From: Stramenopiles sp. TOSAG23-6
Lineage: Eukaryota > Sar
Length of the DNA stretch: 14,508 nt
Assembly: GCA_900128565.1 (NCBI GenBank)
Contig: LT636138.1
Span: 1 to 14,508 of the forward strand
Direction: 5' to 3'
Each line of letters starts with the position of its first letter. The first letter of the stretch is position 1. Shown one piece after another: positions 6,784 through 14,411 of this stretch. The position numbers were made by a program, and so were the translations under genes. The notes below the pieces were generated by a model that did no database searches, was not told the DNA's origin, and was given only the letters and a program-made list of their open reading frames with translations.

Positions 6784-7131
6784 CTACGCAGGCATAAGAG
6801 CATCAAGAATACGATTATCATATACGGAAAAAGCTCTTTCGGTGGGTAGATTTACATCACCCATACCTGTAAATCCGGGTGATCCATAAAATAACGCATT
6901 TTTTTGGTCTTGTGGTTGATTATTAAAAAAACGATGCTCGCCACTCTCCAGGGTTCCAGGGATATTACCGAAGCCTCTCCGTTCTTGTGGGTAAACGTGG
7001 TAGGATTCTCCTTGTTGTTGTTGTGTGTATGGTGTATGTGTAGCAAACGTGGAAGGGTTATCTAACCAATCGCTGTAGATAATGTGTACAATATGAAAGT
7101 TATATAACAAATAAAAGAACAGTAGTGTCAT
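6784..7131 (-). CDS. Unrecognised small protein (or 3' exon of the upstream ORF)
   Basis: A frame of 115 residues. I do not recognise the family. The first 17 or so residues (MTLLFFYLLYNFHIVHI) could be a signal peptide but are encoded by AT/pyrimidine-rich sequence ending in CTACAG and TTAG, so they may instead be intron. The rest, from DNPSTFATHTPYTQQQQ to the C-terminus, is polar, with an QQQQ run, glycine/proline turns and NNQPQDQKNALFYGSP, and ends ILDALMPA. Joining to the ORF at 7163-7447 is possible: a donor at 7170 (GTATTTG) and an acceptor AG at 7063-7062 would make a 109-bp intron in phase. Other donors also fit, so the structure is unresolved. Confidence 0.5.
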   Translation of the reverse strand: MTLLFFYLLYNFHIVHIIYSDWLDNPSTFATHTPYTQQQQGESYHVYPQERRGFGNIPGTLESGEHRFFNNQPQDQKNALFYGSPGFTGMGDVNLPTERAFSVYDNRILDALMPA

Positions 7132-7162
7132 AAAATATTGTATTGAACGTATTTATGATATT

Positions 7163-7447
7163 TCAAATACTGTCAAATTCGTTGCTTGAGTAAAAGAATT
7201 TGCTTCGCCCTATTCCTCTACCCCGACCTGAATAATGGTTATTTAAGTTTAAACCTAGTATACGTCTATGACTTCCTCTCACATTAGATTGATTGCTTTT
7301 ATTCTTCACGTTCATACGATCATAAGAACCGGTAAACGTTATTGTTGCTGTTGTACCGTGCACTAATGATTTCTTTTGAGTGGAGCTATAGCATAAAAGA
7401 ATATCCGACAAATGAAGAAGTAATAATATACTGATGAATTTTAACAT
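7163..7447 (-). CDS. Unrecognised small secreted-type protein (or 5' exon)
   Basis: A frame of 94 residues beginning with a clear signal-peptide-like sequence: MLKFISILLLLHLSDILLCYSS, with cleavage plausible after about residue 20. The mature part is basic and polar, with an Asn/Ser/Arg-rich stretch (RMNVKNKSNQSN) and a Gly/Arg-rich segment (SGRGRGIGRS). The family is not recognised. The frame ends 31 bases before the next minus-strand ORF begins. Because that ORF's start looks like intron sequence, the two may be exons of one secreted protein. Shared orientation and short spacing support a link but do not prove it. Confidence 0.5.
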   Translation of the reverse strand: MLKFISILLLLHLSDILLCYSSTQKKSLVHGTTATITFTGSYDRMNVKNKSNQSNVRGSHRRILGLNLNNHYSGRGRGIGRSKFFYSSNEFDSI

Positions 7448-7695
7448 ACTTTTCCTTTTCCATGAGAAGACCTAGTAAAACGTCCTACACAGACAGATTT
7501 CAATAACACAAACATAATAATTTTCAAAAAATATAGCAGAAAATCCGATCTTCGTTCCTACTAAACGCAAAAATATCCGTTAAAATTTTTGTAAAATCCA
7601 AAAACTGATCCCGTATCCAGTCCAGTTCTACGCTTGTGCATCCTAAAACAGACGAGCTAACAAATTCAAAGTAGTTTTAAATTTGATCAATTGAA
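7448..7695. promoter_or_regulatory. Divergent promoter of two secreted-type genes
   Basis: About 250 bases between the ATGs of the minus-strand signal-peptide ORF and the plus-strand signal-peptide ORF. AT-rich, with no GTAGTAC or ACCGGGT motif found, no reading frame and no RNA gene. It is called a promoter only from the head-to-head arrangement. Confidence 0.4.
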
Positions 7696-8211
7696 ATGCG
7701 TCTTCTTGCATCCAATATTCAGAGAATTTTCGCCTCGACAATTGTAGTTTTACTGTATGTCTCTAGACCTGCGTTATCCCAGATGAAACCGGAAATGATG
7801 ACACAGAAAGAAGCTTACCATAAATCGTACATGACTGAATTGCGTAACGTTCATGTCGGTGCCTCTTCATTTATTCGTGCAATTAAGCAAACGAATTCTT
7901 CAAAAATGCCTCGTAAAATCTTTAAGGACTTGGGTACTCGTTTTCATACGCTTCACATCAAAGCAAATCACCCTAGTGTTGACATCGAAGGACAAAAGGT
8001 TCGCGATGAAATTTCATACTTATACGATACTATGAACGAAATTCTTCATTTAGACGGACCAGGAAGAAAACATCGAAAGCATGGATATCGAACTACTGCG
8101 AAAGACTATGTACGCTCTCGATTGTTAAGCTCTGAGGTTAAGTCAAACGAAATGAAGAAACGTGTCATGATGAAGTTACGCAAGGAATTCGATTGGGAAA
8201 AAGATCTCTGA
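7696..8211 (+). CDS. Unrecognised small basic secreted-type protein
   Basis: A complete 171-residue protein that I cannot assign to a family. Residues 1-29 look like a signal peptide: basic MRLLASNIQR, then hydrophobic IFASTIVVLLYV, then SRPALSQ. The mature part is mostly helical and charged, with methionine-rich KPEMMTQKEAYHKSYM, a histidine/lysine-rich patch (GRKHRKHGYR, about 123-132) and a very basic C-terminus (EMKKRVMMKLRKEFDWEKDL). The mature part has no cysteines, so no disulphide-stabilised fold. An organelle-targeting reading of the N-terminus is possible. It is a clean frame with its own ATG and a TGA stop. Confidence 0.65.
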   Translation: MRLLASNIQRIFASTIVVLLYVSRPALSQMKPEMMTQKEAYHKSYMTELRNVHVGASSFIRAIKQTNSSKMPRKIFKDLGTRFHTLHIKANHPSVDIEGQKVRDEISYLYDTMNEILHLDGPGRKHRKHGYRTTAKDYVRSRLLSSEVKSNEMKKRVMMKLRKEFDWEKDL

Positions 8212-8377
8212 TAAACTTTATTGTTTCTTCAACGAAATTGTTTCTTCTACATTAATATTGAATTTATCTATCAAATCTTAAAATTAAATTATTATTATCG
8301 ATAAGTTCAAATATATTCAATTTTCTAGCCAATATTTTATTTTTGTCAACACAAAACTGTTCTGTTTTTTTAAAAGG
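8212..8377. other. Convergent 3' intergenic region
   Basis: Tail-to-tail gap between the secreted-type gene (+) and EFHB (-). AT-rich; ATTGTTTCTTC is repeated directly at 8220-8230 and 8237-8247. No gene or RNA seen. Confidence 0.4.
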
Positions 8378-9739
8378 TTAGTTGCGAGTGGCATTTTTAG
8401 CTGCAGCCCACCACTGTGGCTGAACTCCTTTCTTCGTATCATCCAAATATTCATTCATTGCTGCTCTGAATTCGTGCACTGAGACAATTCCATCTCCATT
8501 AAAGTCTTTTGCGGTGGCAGCTCTCCACCAGATACATTGAAACTGCTCGTCGGTAAAATTGTATCCGATATTTTGGAAAATATCTCGAATTTCTTCCTGT
8601 CCTCGATCATCAAAAAAATCATTATTATCAACACCTTCACTGACAAAATGACTTGGTGCAAGGAGCTCTTGTGCAGTGGGATCTGTGCCGTAGTTATTAT
8701 TATCTGCTACTGACCGCCGTTTTGGAACAGGTCTGTCAGTTCGAAGAGAAGGACAACCGAATGTTCGACCATCAATATTAAAATTTCGAGTACCCCGTTT
8801 AATTGCTCTACCAAGATCATTATCAGGTAGCTGTTCTTCAGTTGTATATGTTCCGCGTATGCATTCAGCAGCCCCCCAAGCATCTTTTCCTAGTTTTGCG
8901 ACTGAAGACTGAGTTCCGAAAGTGATTCCATCTGGAGATGATTGTCCCAGATTCTTTGGTTTACCCAGTTGTTCTCGTTGCAGCTGATAATCAAATGTAT
9001 TTTTTGAAATAATATATGTATCTGGTGCATACGGGTTACTAATATTCTTTTTAAAACAACTTGCAGTATTCATATCAAGTCCTGCTACATCGACTTTTCC
9101 AAAACGGTGAGTTGTGGAATTGATTCCTCCCCAGTCATAACTTCGTGACTTTTGATTCCCTGGTGGTATCGTTCCATGACTTTTTGTGTATATCTTATCT
9201 TTCTCTGTTGTGTCTTCATGGTTTTCTGGATATATCAATGGTTTTGCAAATGACTCATTAGCTTTTTGGGCACCAACAATACCAAACGCATATTCTTTTT
9301 TTAAAACGTGTCCAGGTAAAGAAACATTCTTTACTTGGCTGATACTTTTTCCGAGAGGTTTACTTTTCAGTCCACGATACATTCGTTCCTTGTTGGCCTC
9401 GATTAATCTCTGAGCTTGAGACTGTGGTCCATTAGCCCAGGCGTCGTTTATATGGTCACTGCTCTTTGAATTCAACCCGAAGGTCTGGTCAGAGGCTGAG
9501 AGTTTAGACCTTGCTGCCCTGATCATAGCTACGTCATCTGCTGTACCATAATGAATGTGTCTATCACCTGGTTTAAAGCAAGACTTTCGGAATTTTTTAA
9601 TTTTATCCGGAGTCGCTGGTCGCTCTGGCACATTGAGGCAATATTTTGTTCCTTCGTCAGGTACGACCGAAGACACACCTGCAGCTCGCACTGCTTGGAC
9701 GCCATACCCTGACATTGATCGTCTATTTGACATATCCAA
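8378..9739 (-). CDS. EFHB: EFHB / CFAP21-type flagellar microtubule inner protein
   Basis: A 453-residue protein resembling EFHB (CFAP21), which lies inside ciliary doublet microtubules. The N-terminal third carries the family pattern: TPDKIKKFR followed by PGDRHIHYGTADD, then a repeated short theme of FG motifs separated by PLGKS-like turns (QTFGLN, YAFGIVG, HRFGKVD, ITFGTQ, RTFGCPS) that suits tubulin-groove binding. Residues 412-423 form one canonical EF-hand loop (DFNGDGIVSVHE), preceded by a helix containing EEIRDIFQNIGYNF; calcium ligands D, N, D, S and E are in place. It ends NATRN. The animal protein is longer with two EF-hands; only one clear hand is seen here. It implies a flagellate stage. 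Confidence 0.85.
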   Translation of the reverse strand: MDMSNRRSMSGYGVQAVRAAGVSSVVPDEGTKYCLNVPERPATPDKIKKFRKSCFKPGDRHIHYGTADDVAMIRAARSKLSASDQTFGLNSKSSDHINDAWANGPQSQAQRLIEANKERMYRGLKSKPLGKSISQVKNVSLPGHVLKKEYAFGIVGAQKANESFAKPLIYPENHEDTTEKDKIYTKSHGTIPPGNQKSRSYDWGGINSTTHRFGKVDVAGLDMNTASCFKKNISNPYAPDTYIISKNTFDYQLQREQLGKPKNLGQSSPDGITFGTQSSVAKLGKDAWGAAECIRGTYTTEEQLPDNDLGRAIKRGTRNFNIDGRTFGCPSLRTDRPVPKRRSVADNNNYGTDPTAQELLAPSHFVSEGVDNNDFFDDRGQEEIRDIFQNIGYNFTDEQFQCIWWRAATAKDFNGDGIVSVHEFRAAMNEYLDDTKKGVQPQWWAAAKNATRN

Positions 9740-9945
9740 ATTGATAAACTAAAGGGTTTCTCAATTGAAGGACACCCTTTACAGCTATCTATAGTATAAG
9801 GCAAATTATTCTATGATGTATTTGAGAAGATGATTTGCTTCTTCAAGATGTAAAGTGTAACGGTAATATATTTATTTGACAAAAAAAACAGGTTTGTTCA
9901 AATATATTTTTTTATCTTTTTTATAATTATCTAAATTAGAATTCA
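9740..9945. promoter_or_regulatory. Intergenic: EFHB promoter and HECT gene 3' region
   Basis: About 200 AT-rich bases between two minus-strand genes. An inverted repeat TATTTGA (9873-9879) and TCAAATA (9898-9904) brackets an A-run, near the end of the HECT transcript, and could be a 3'-end hairpin. No gene is supported. Confidence 0.4.
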
Positions 9946-12900
9946 TTAGAATTCATCAATATCATCTAGTCCATATCCTACAGAATTCTCGATAGCTGTG
10001 ATAATTTTTGTCCTTAATACAGTTACTAATTCTGTCCTGAGTATATCCATATTCAGTTGGCGATTTTCAGCTTTAGAAATAGCTATTAGTGAAGACCAAT
10101 AATTTGGTAAATCTAGTGTATTTGTACATGTATGTGCAGTTGGCATTTTATTCATCTGGGCCTGGTGCTCATCCAACGCATACGTAATAAATGGCATTTC
10201 AATTCGAAGAAGTTCTGTGCCTGGGAAGGGAAGTCGAGCTATTCCAGTGACAAATTTAAGAAATTTACGTTTTTGTTTCGGTGATAATCCCGTCACAACT
10301 TTCCAAAACGCTTTACGAAGTACAATATTATCATCAGACACTAATTCAGCATCTTCAATTACACGAAATACATCACGAAAATCAAAATCGGTCGTTGAAT
10401 TTGTCTGCAATCCACAGATGATTTTACTTAGCTGATTTTCATTCATTCGCAATACAGTAAAGTTTGCTATATAGTTACCTAAACTTCTCTGAAATCCGTA
10501 TGTAATTGCATCTAACTGCCATTCCACCCCATCCATGATTACCTGCCGGCATATATGTTGTGCATATGCTTCTCTAGGTAAAAATACATTAAATCCTTCA
10601 AGTTTCATCAAAGCATCATATTGCGATTTAGGTAATTCAAGTACCTTTAAAACTCGAATAGAAATATCATTATTAAAATCAACTAAATCTTCAAATTGAA
10701 GACTCTCGCGAAATTCTTTGGCAGAACGTCCAACGGTCCCAATTAAGTGCCGAAATAATAACGAGTTTAATTTCATATTTACGGTGCAACGAGATGATAT
10801 TGTTGATGCTAACATTATTCCAAGACAAGTATACCGAATAGTATTCTTTTCATTTCTTTGAATTTTAGGATTTAACCAAAAGCTTTCACATTCCTTTATA
10901 TATCGAAGTAGAGGTATTTGTGAACGACTACGCATTAATTTTGCATCTACTACATTGAGATTTTCCGCTTCATCCGAAGGACAGAAAAATATAGAACGGC
11001 TATCTTCAATACGCTGAACTTCGACTTCGATGACATTGGTCAGAGTTACTATTTGTAGCCTATCACGTGGTTTGATTTCAGTATCAAAGGATGATAATTC
11101 ATTTCCACAAAGCTTTAAAGAACTAGACCTTGAGGAAACTAAGCCGCTAATTGGTTCATAATTCAGCCAAGTCTTGTGTGTATCCATAGATGCTAATTCA
11201 AAGAATTCTTTCCTTGGCCCGGAACCTTCACCTTCTTCAACAATGTGACCGTCTATTTTTTTGTTACCAAAACTTGATGTAAAGTACGTACGTAAACGAA
11301 GACAACCTGTGGTTCGACGTAATATTCTTCCTTCATCAGTAATAATTCCTTTTTCTTGAAGTGACTTAATGAAGCCTTGAAACGAATTTTCTCGATTACA
11401 AACAATAGATATATATTCAGATTGGTCCACTGTATCGTTATCATTGGCATTATCCGTTTTTACCTGGTGATTTTCGAAACCACTATGATTTGGGTTGCTA
11501 CTGATTGCTCCAAGATTTGCTATTACGCCTTTACTGACAAAATCCAAAAGCCTAGGTACACTTTCACAAGTAAATTCTAGATCATTCTCACAAAATGACA
11601 TCTCTCTGAAAAGCTGGAGTTGCATATCTCGAAAATGGACAACTGCATGATGCGTGTTGTGAATGTCACTCAAAAATACGGTTGCAAATATTCTGACCAG
11701 TTCATTCAGTGGCTTGCATACAAGATAGGTTTCGTATTGGCTTGCTATTTTTTCACTATCAAAGTCATAATGATTTTCTTTGTAAAGTTTATCTAGTGTT
11801 TGGTGAATTATATCAATCGCATAAAAACGAACAACCATTGGCGGTCCTCCATCTACTCCAACTTGCCATTTTTTTGTCTGTTCTTTATGCCATCGATATG
11901 TTGCATTAATGAGCACATTCATTAGTTTCTTTGGTGTTTCTATTAGAGACGACGAATCTATTTCTGCATAATTAATGATGCTAAATAATGGCCCTAATAA
12001 GATTGATGTCACTTTACCTATATTAGTATGATTGAACATTTTAGTTTTTCTAACCTTGTTCAATGCTTTGGTTATTGAACTCTTGATAGTGGAATGTTTC
12101 TTATTTCCTTTAATGCTTTTGATTGAATTAAAAAAGATGGACCAAACCTTTGCTGCACTCGAATCATTTTGCATCCATTGTTTCCATAAGTCGCTACTTA
12201 CTTTGTGGGATTCTTCACCAGTCGGTTTTGAAGTAAATGACAACTCAAGGGTCTTTCCTGGTTTATCTGTATTCATTTTCTTTTGTTGTATATCCTTCAT
12301 TTTCTTTTGTTGTACATCCTTCATTTTCTCTGCAGACATTGTTTTTATTTGTTTCACTTGCTTAATTTCTGGTATTTTGGATCCTTCCTCTATTAGTGCG
12401 TCTGGCCGAGGTATCACGAAGCGTACAACTCTAGGACCTCCTTCGAATTTTTTCATTGTACTTACTACTTCGCGAATTGAGTATTGAGATACATCCACTC
12501 CGTTGATAGTAACTACCCTCATACCTAAATCTACACCTTGATTTTGTGCAGGACTACCTCCATTTTGCCTAGGCCGAAAGCCACTAACATAGCAACCTTT
12601 TCGATTTTTCCGTTGTCTCATGAGAACAAATAATGATTCTCCTGCATCTACAGACACATATACTTCCTGTAAACCTTTACTAGTTGCCTTGGCATCTTTT
12701 AGCATATTTGTCACACCTTTAGTCGCATCTTTCAAAGATATCTTTGATGATTTCTGGTGATTTGATTTCTTCTTCGATTTCGTAACTTTAGAATTTCGCG
12801 ATGCAGATATGTTTTTAGTCATTTCAGTTGGTTCTGGGGGCGAATCATCAGCACTACTGAGGGAATCATCCGTCGTCGCGTCCATTGTAGCCAAAATACG

Positions 12901-13590
12901 ATCTCGCATATTTATTGAAATATCACTATCTTTATTTTCTTCTAATATATCAGCTCTGTCCCAATCAAATCGTCCAAATCCTGCACTTTTTTCAGCAGCA
13001 ATAGTTATACTTTTATCACTAGTGCCCAAATCTGATACATCTTCATCCCAGTCTTCTGTCAAATTTAAAAGTGCATCCAAGCTACTTACACCAGCATTTT
13101 CTTTACTTATACTAGAACTTTCTCTGTTTTTATCGTAACTGACTTTATCTGTATGGTTGGTGGAGTTTTGATTTTGTTTTACGTATTGTTTTACTGAACT
13201 CCAACCGCCTCCATCCATTGCCCAACCACCACCATCTATTGAGTAACTAACCAAGTCGTCTATGTGTTTTTTATGTGGAATGTTTTTAGATCTATACATT
13301 GTTGAGCGAACCTGTTCTTCTTCGATGCCAAGTATATTGTTCATTATAGCTCCTCCTTGACGCTTCAAACTACTACCACGTGAAAATATATCACTTGTTA
13401 CATTATTTGAAGGTGAAAGGTCTGCAGATTTTGAGATATTTTCATATCGAGACACTCTATTAGATTTGTTATACGAATTTCCGAAAGAAGAAAAGTTTGA
13501 TATGTCTTCAACAACTTTCAAAGGATGGTGGGGCTCAGTTTCTCGTAAAAGACGCTCTAATTCATCATCCATGGTATAAGCTTTTTCCAA
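9946..13590 (-). CDS. PDZ-HECT E3 ubiquitin-protein ligase
   Basis: Complete, uninterrupted 1214-residue HECT-type ligase, which accepts ubiquitin on a cysteine and passes it to substrates. Residues 1-300 are a disordered, serine/acidic region with a DGGGWAMDGGGW repeat (119-130). Residues about 308-397 are a PDZ domain (ESLFVLM, GSPAQNQGVDLGMRVVTING, VVSTMK, VRFVIPRP). A short repeat of MKD(V/I)QQKK lies at 423-438. The middle is helical and unassigned. The HECT domain runs from about 760 to the end: EEGEGSGPRKEFFELAS (785-801), SPKQKRKFLKFVTG and RLPFPG, and the active-site PTAHTCTNTLDLPNY with catalytic C1155 (10126-10128). The usual phenylalanine after the cysteine is threonine. The substrate is unknown; the PDZ probably recruits C-terminal ligands. 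Confidence 0.95.
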   Translation of the reverse strand: MEKAYTMDDELERLLRETEPHHPLKVVEDISNFSSFGNSYNKSNRVSRYENISKSADLSPSNNVTSDIFSRGSSLKRQGGAIMNNILGIEEEQVRSTMYRSKNIPHKKHIDDLVSYSIDGGGWAMDGGGWSSVKQYVKQNQNSTNHTDKVSYDKNRESSSISKENAGVSSLDALLNLTEDWDEDVSDLGTSDKSITIAAEKSAGFGRFDWDRADILEENKDSDISINMRDRILATMDATTDDSLSSADDSPPEPTEMTKNISASRNSKVTKSKKKSNHQKSSKISLKDATKGVTNMLKDAKATSKGLQEVYVSVDAGESLFVLMRQRKNRKGCYVSGFRPRQNGGSPAQNQGVDLGMRVVTINGVDVSQYSIREVVSTMKKFEGGPRVVRFVIPRPDALIEEGSKIPEIKQVKQIKTMSAEKMKDVQQKKMKDIQQKKMNTDKPGKTLELSFTSKPTGEESHKVSSDLWKQWMQNDSSAAKVWSIFFNSIKSIKGNKKHSTIKSSITKALNKVRKTKMFNHTNIGKVTSILLGPLFSIINYAEIDSSSLIETPKKLMNVLINATYRWHKEQTKKWQVGVDGGPPMVVRFYAIDIIHQTLDKLYKENHYDFDSEKIASQYETYLVCKPLNELVRIFATVFLSDIHNTHHAVVHFRDMQLQLFREMSFCENDLEFTCESVPRLLDFVSKGVIANLGAISSNPNHSGFENHQVKTDNANDNDTVDQSEYISIVCNRENSFQGFIKSLQEKGIITDEGRILRRTTGCLRLRTYFTSSFGNKKIDGHIVEEGEGSGPRKEFFELASMDTHKTWLNYEPISGLVSSRSSSLKLCGNELSSFDTEIKPRDRLQIVTLTNVIEVEVQRIEDSRSIFFCPSDEAENLNVVDAKLMRSRSQIPLLRYIKECESFWLNPKIQRNEKNTIRYTCLGIMLASTISSRCTVNMKLNSLLFRHLIGTVGRSAKEFRESLQFEDLVDFNNDISIRVLKVLELPKSQYDALMKLEGFNVFLPREAYAQHICRQVIMDGVEWQLDAITYGFQRSLGNYIANFTVLRMNENQLSKIICGLQTNSTTDFDFRDVFRVIEDAELVSDDNIVLRKAFWKVVTGLSPKQKRKFLKFVTGIARLPFPGTELLRIEMPFITYALDEHQAQMNKMPTAHTCTNTLDLPNYWSSLIAISKAENRQLNMDILRTELVTVLRTKIITAIENSVGYGLDDIDEF
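12272..12330 (-). repeat. 24-bp coding tandem repeat in the PDZ-HECT gene
   Basis: Two units of 24 bp (12272-12295 and 12296-12319) differing at one base, plus a partial third, encode MKDVQQKK and MKDIQQKK. The near identity at DNA level suggests recent slippage in the linker between PDZ and the middle region. Confidence 0.75.
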
Positions 13591-13862
13591 AAGGAAACGA
13601 TGATCACCAACTACTCATTTTCCGCACGTTCTCTCCTCGCAAAAAACTTCTTTGTTTGTTAAATAGAGCTTTTTACTCGTCTCGGAAGCGTGCAAGTCGA
13701 AGTATACTTGCAAGTCCCAAGTGAGGCGACAGTTACGACTTCGACTTCAAATATTTTTTTTCGAACGACGACGTCGTGTGCTTGACGAAGTGATTGGTCA
13801 AAAAACATCAACAAAGAAAATGAGTTGGAATCTGAATCGATTTTACTTTTTCAAGCTCACCG
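13591..13862. promoter_or_regulatory. Divergent promoter of HECT and membrane-protein genes
   Basis: Head-to-head intergenic region. It contains a perfect inverted repeat TGCAAGT (13691-13697) and ACTTGCA (13706-13712) with an 8-base spacer, CGACTTC-type repeats near 13738, a palindrome ACGACGTCGT (13768-13777) and an inverted CCAAT box (ATTGG, 13793-13797). A 16-codon upstream ORF (13820-13870) overlaps the start of the plus-strand gene. GTAGTAC and ACCGGGT were not found here. Confidence 0.5.
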
Positions 13863-14411
13863 ATGTTTGAATTTACACCGTTTAAGTTGATTGTATGCTT
13901 TCTTTTTGTCTGGATATTGCAATGGTGCTTTGTGCGGAAAGGTATACATATTTTTTTACAACGCATTGTGCCAAATGTGGATAGGCGTATCTCAAGACGA
14001 CAAAAACTTTTTTTGGAAGCTACTTCGCAAGATATTCTGTATTGTGCACTACTTGGTTTTTGTATTTTACGTTATCTTCAGCTAATTTATCGTGACTGTA
14101 GAATAAATTATGCATTAGAGACAGTAGAGCCGCTAATTAAACTTTTCGTTTTGCGACAGAATGAAGAAGAGGTATTCCTTCTCTGTCTTAGTATTTCCTA
14201 CTCCATATTTTGCACAACTCGTTCCATTCTAAATGCTCAGGAGTTAGGATTCCCTATTAGAAAACTATTGATAGCTACTCTAACACGTAGTTCGATTATA
14301 AATCTTAATAGATACACTACGTTTAAACCAGGTACATTGATCAAGGTAAAGGGTATTCCGTGTAGTTATTCAGTTGTAACTTCACTAAAGCCTGAAAGTC
14401 CTGCATATACA
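13863..14411 (+). CDS. Unrecognised multi-pass membrane protein, 5' exon (partial)
   Basis: The first 183 residues of a membrane protein whose family I do not recognise. A hydrophobic segment at 4-24 (FTPFKLIVCFLFVWILQWCF) is followed by a basic stretch (DRRISRRQK), a second hydrophobic segment at about 56-76 (DILYCALLGFCILRYLQLIY) and a third near 103-120 (VFLLCLSISYSIF). The last part, NLNRYTTFKPGTLIKVKG, is a soluble beta-like segment and faintly recalls mechanosensitive-channel beta domains, which I do not claim. The exon ends SPAYT, where an intron with donor GTATGT at 14412 (or 14416) interrupts it. The ATG at 13863 is the first in frame after an in-frame stop (13833-13835). Confidence 0.7.

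Noticed and set aside
13691-13777. Possible structured RNA or tRNA in the HECT upstream region
   Set aside because: The inverted repeats do not form a cloverleaf, and no tRNA B-box-like sequence is present; better read as regulatory DNA.
13863-14411. Assigning the terminal membrane protein to mechanosensitive channels
   Set aside because: Only a faint resemblance around TFKPGTLIKVKG; the hydrophobic pattern before it does not show the pore-helix signature.
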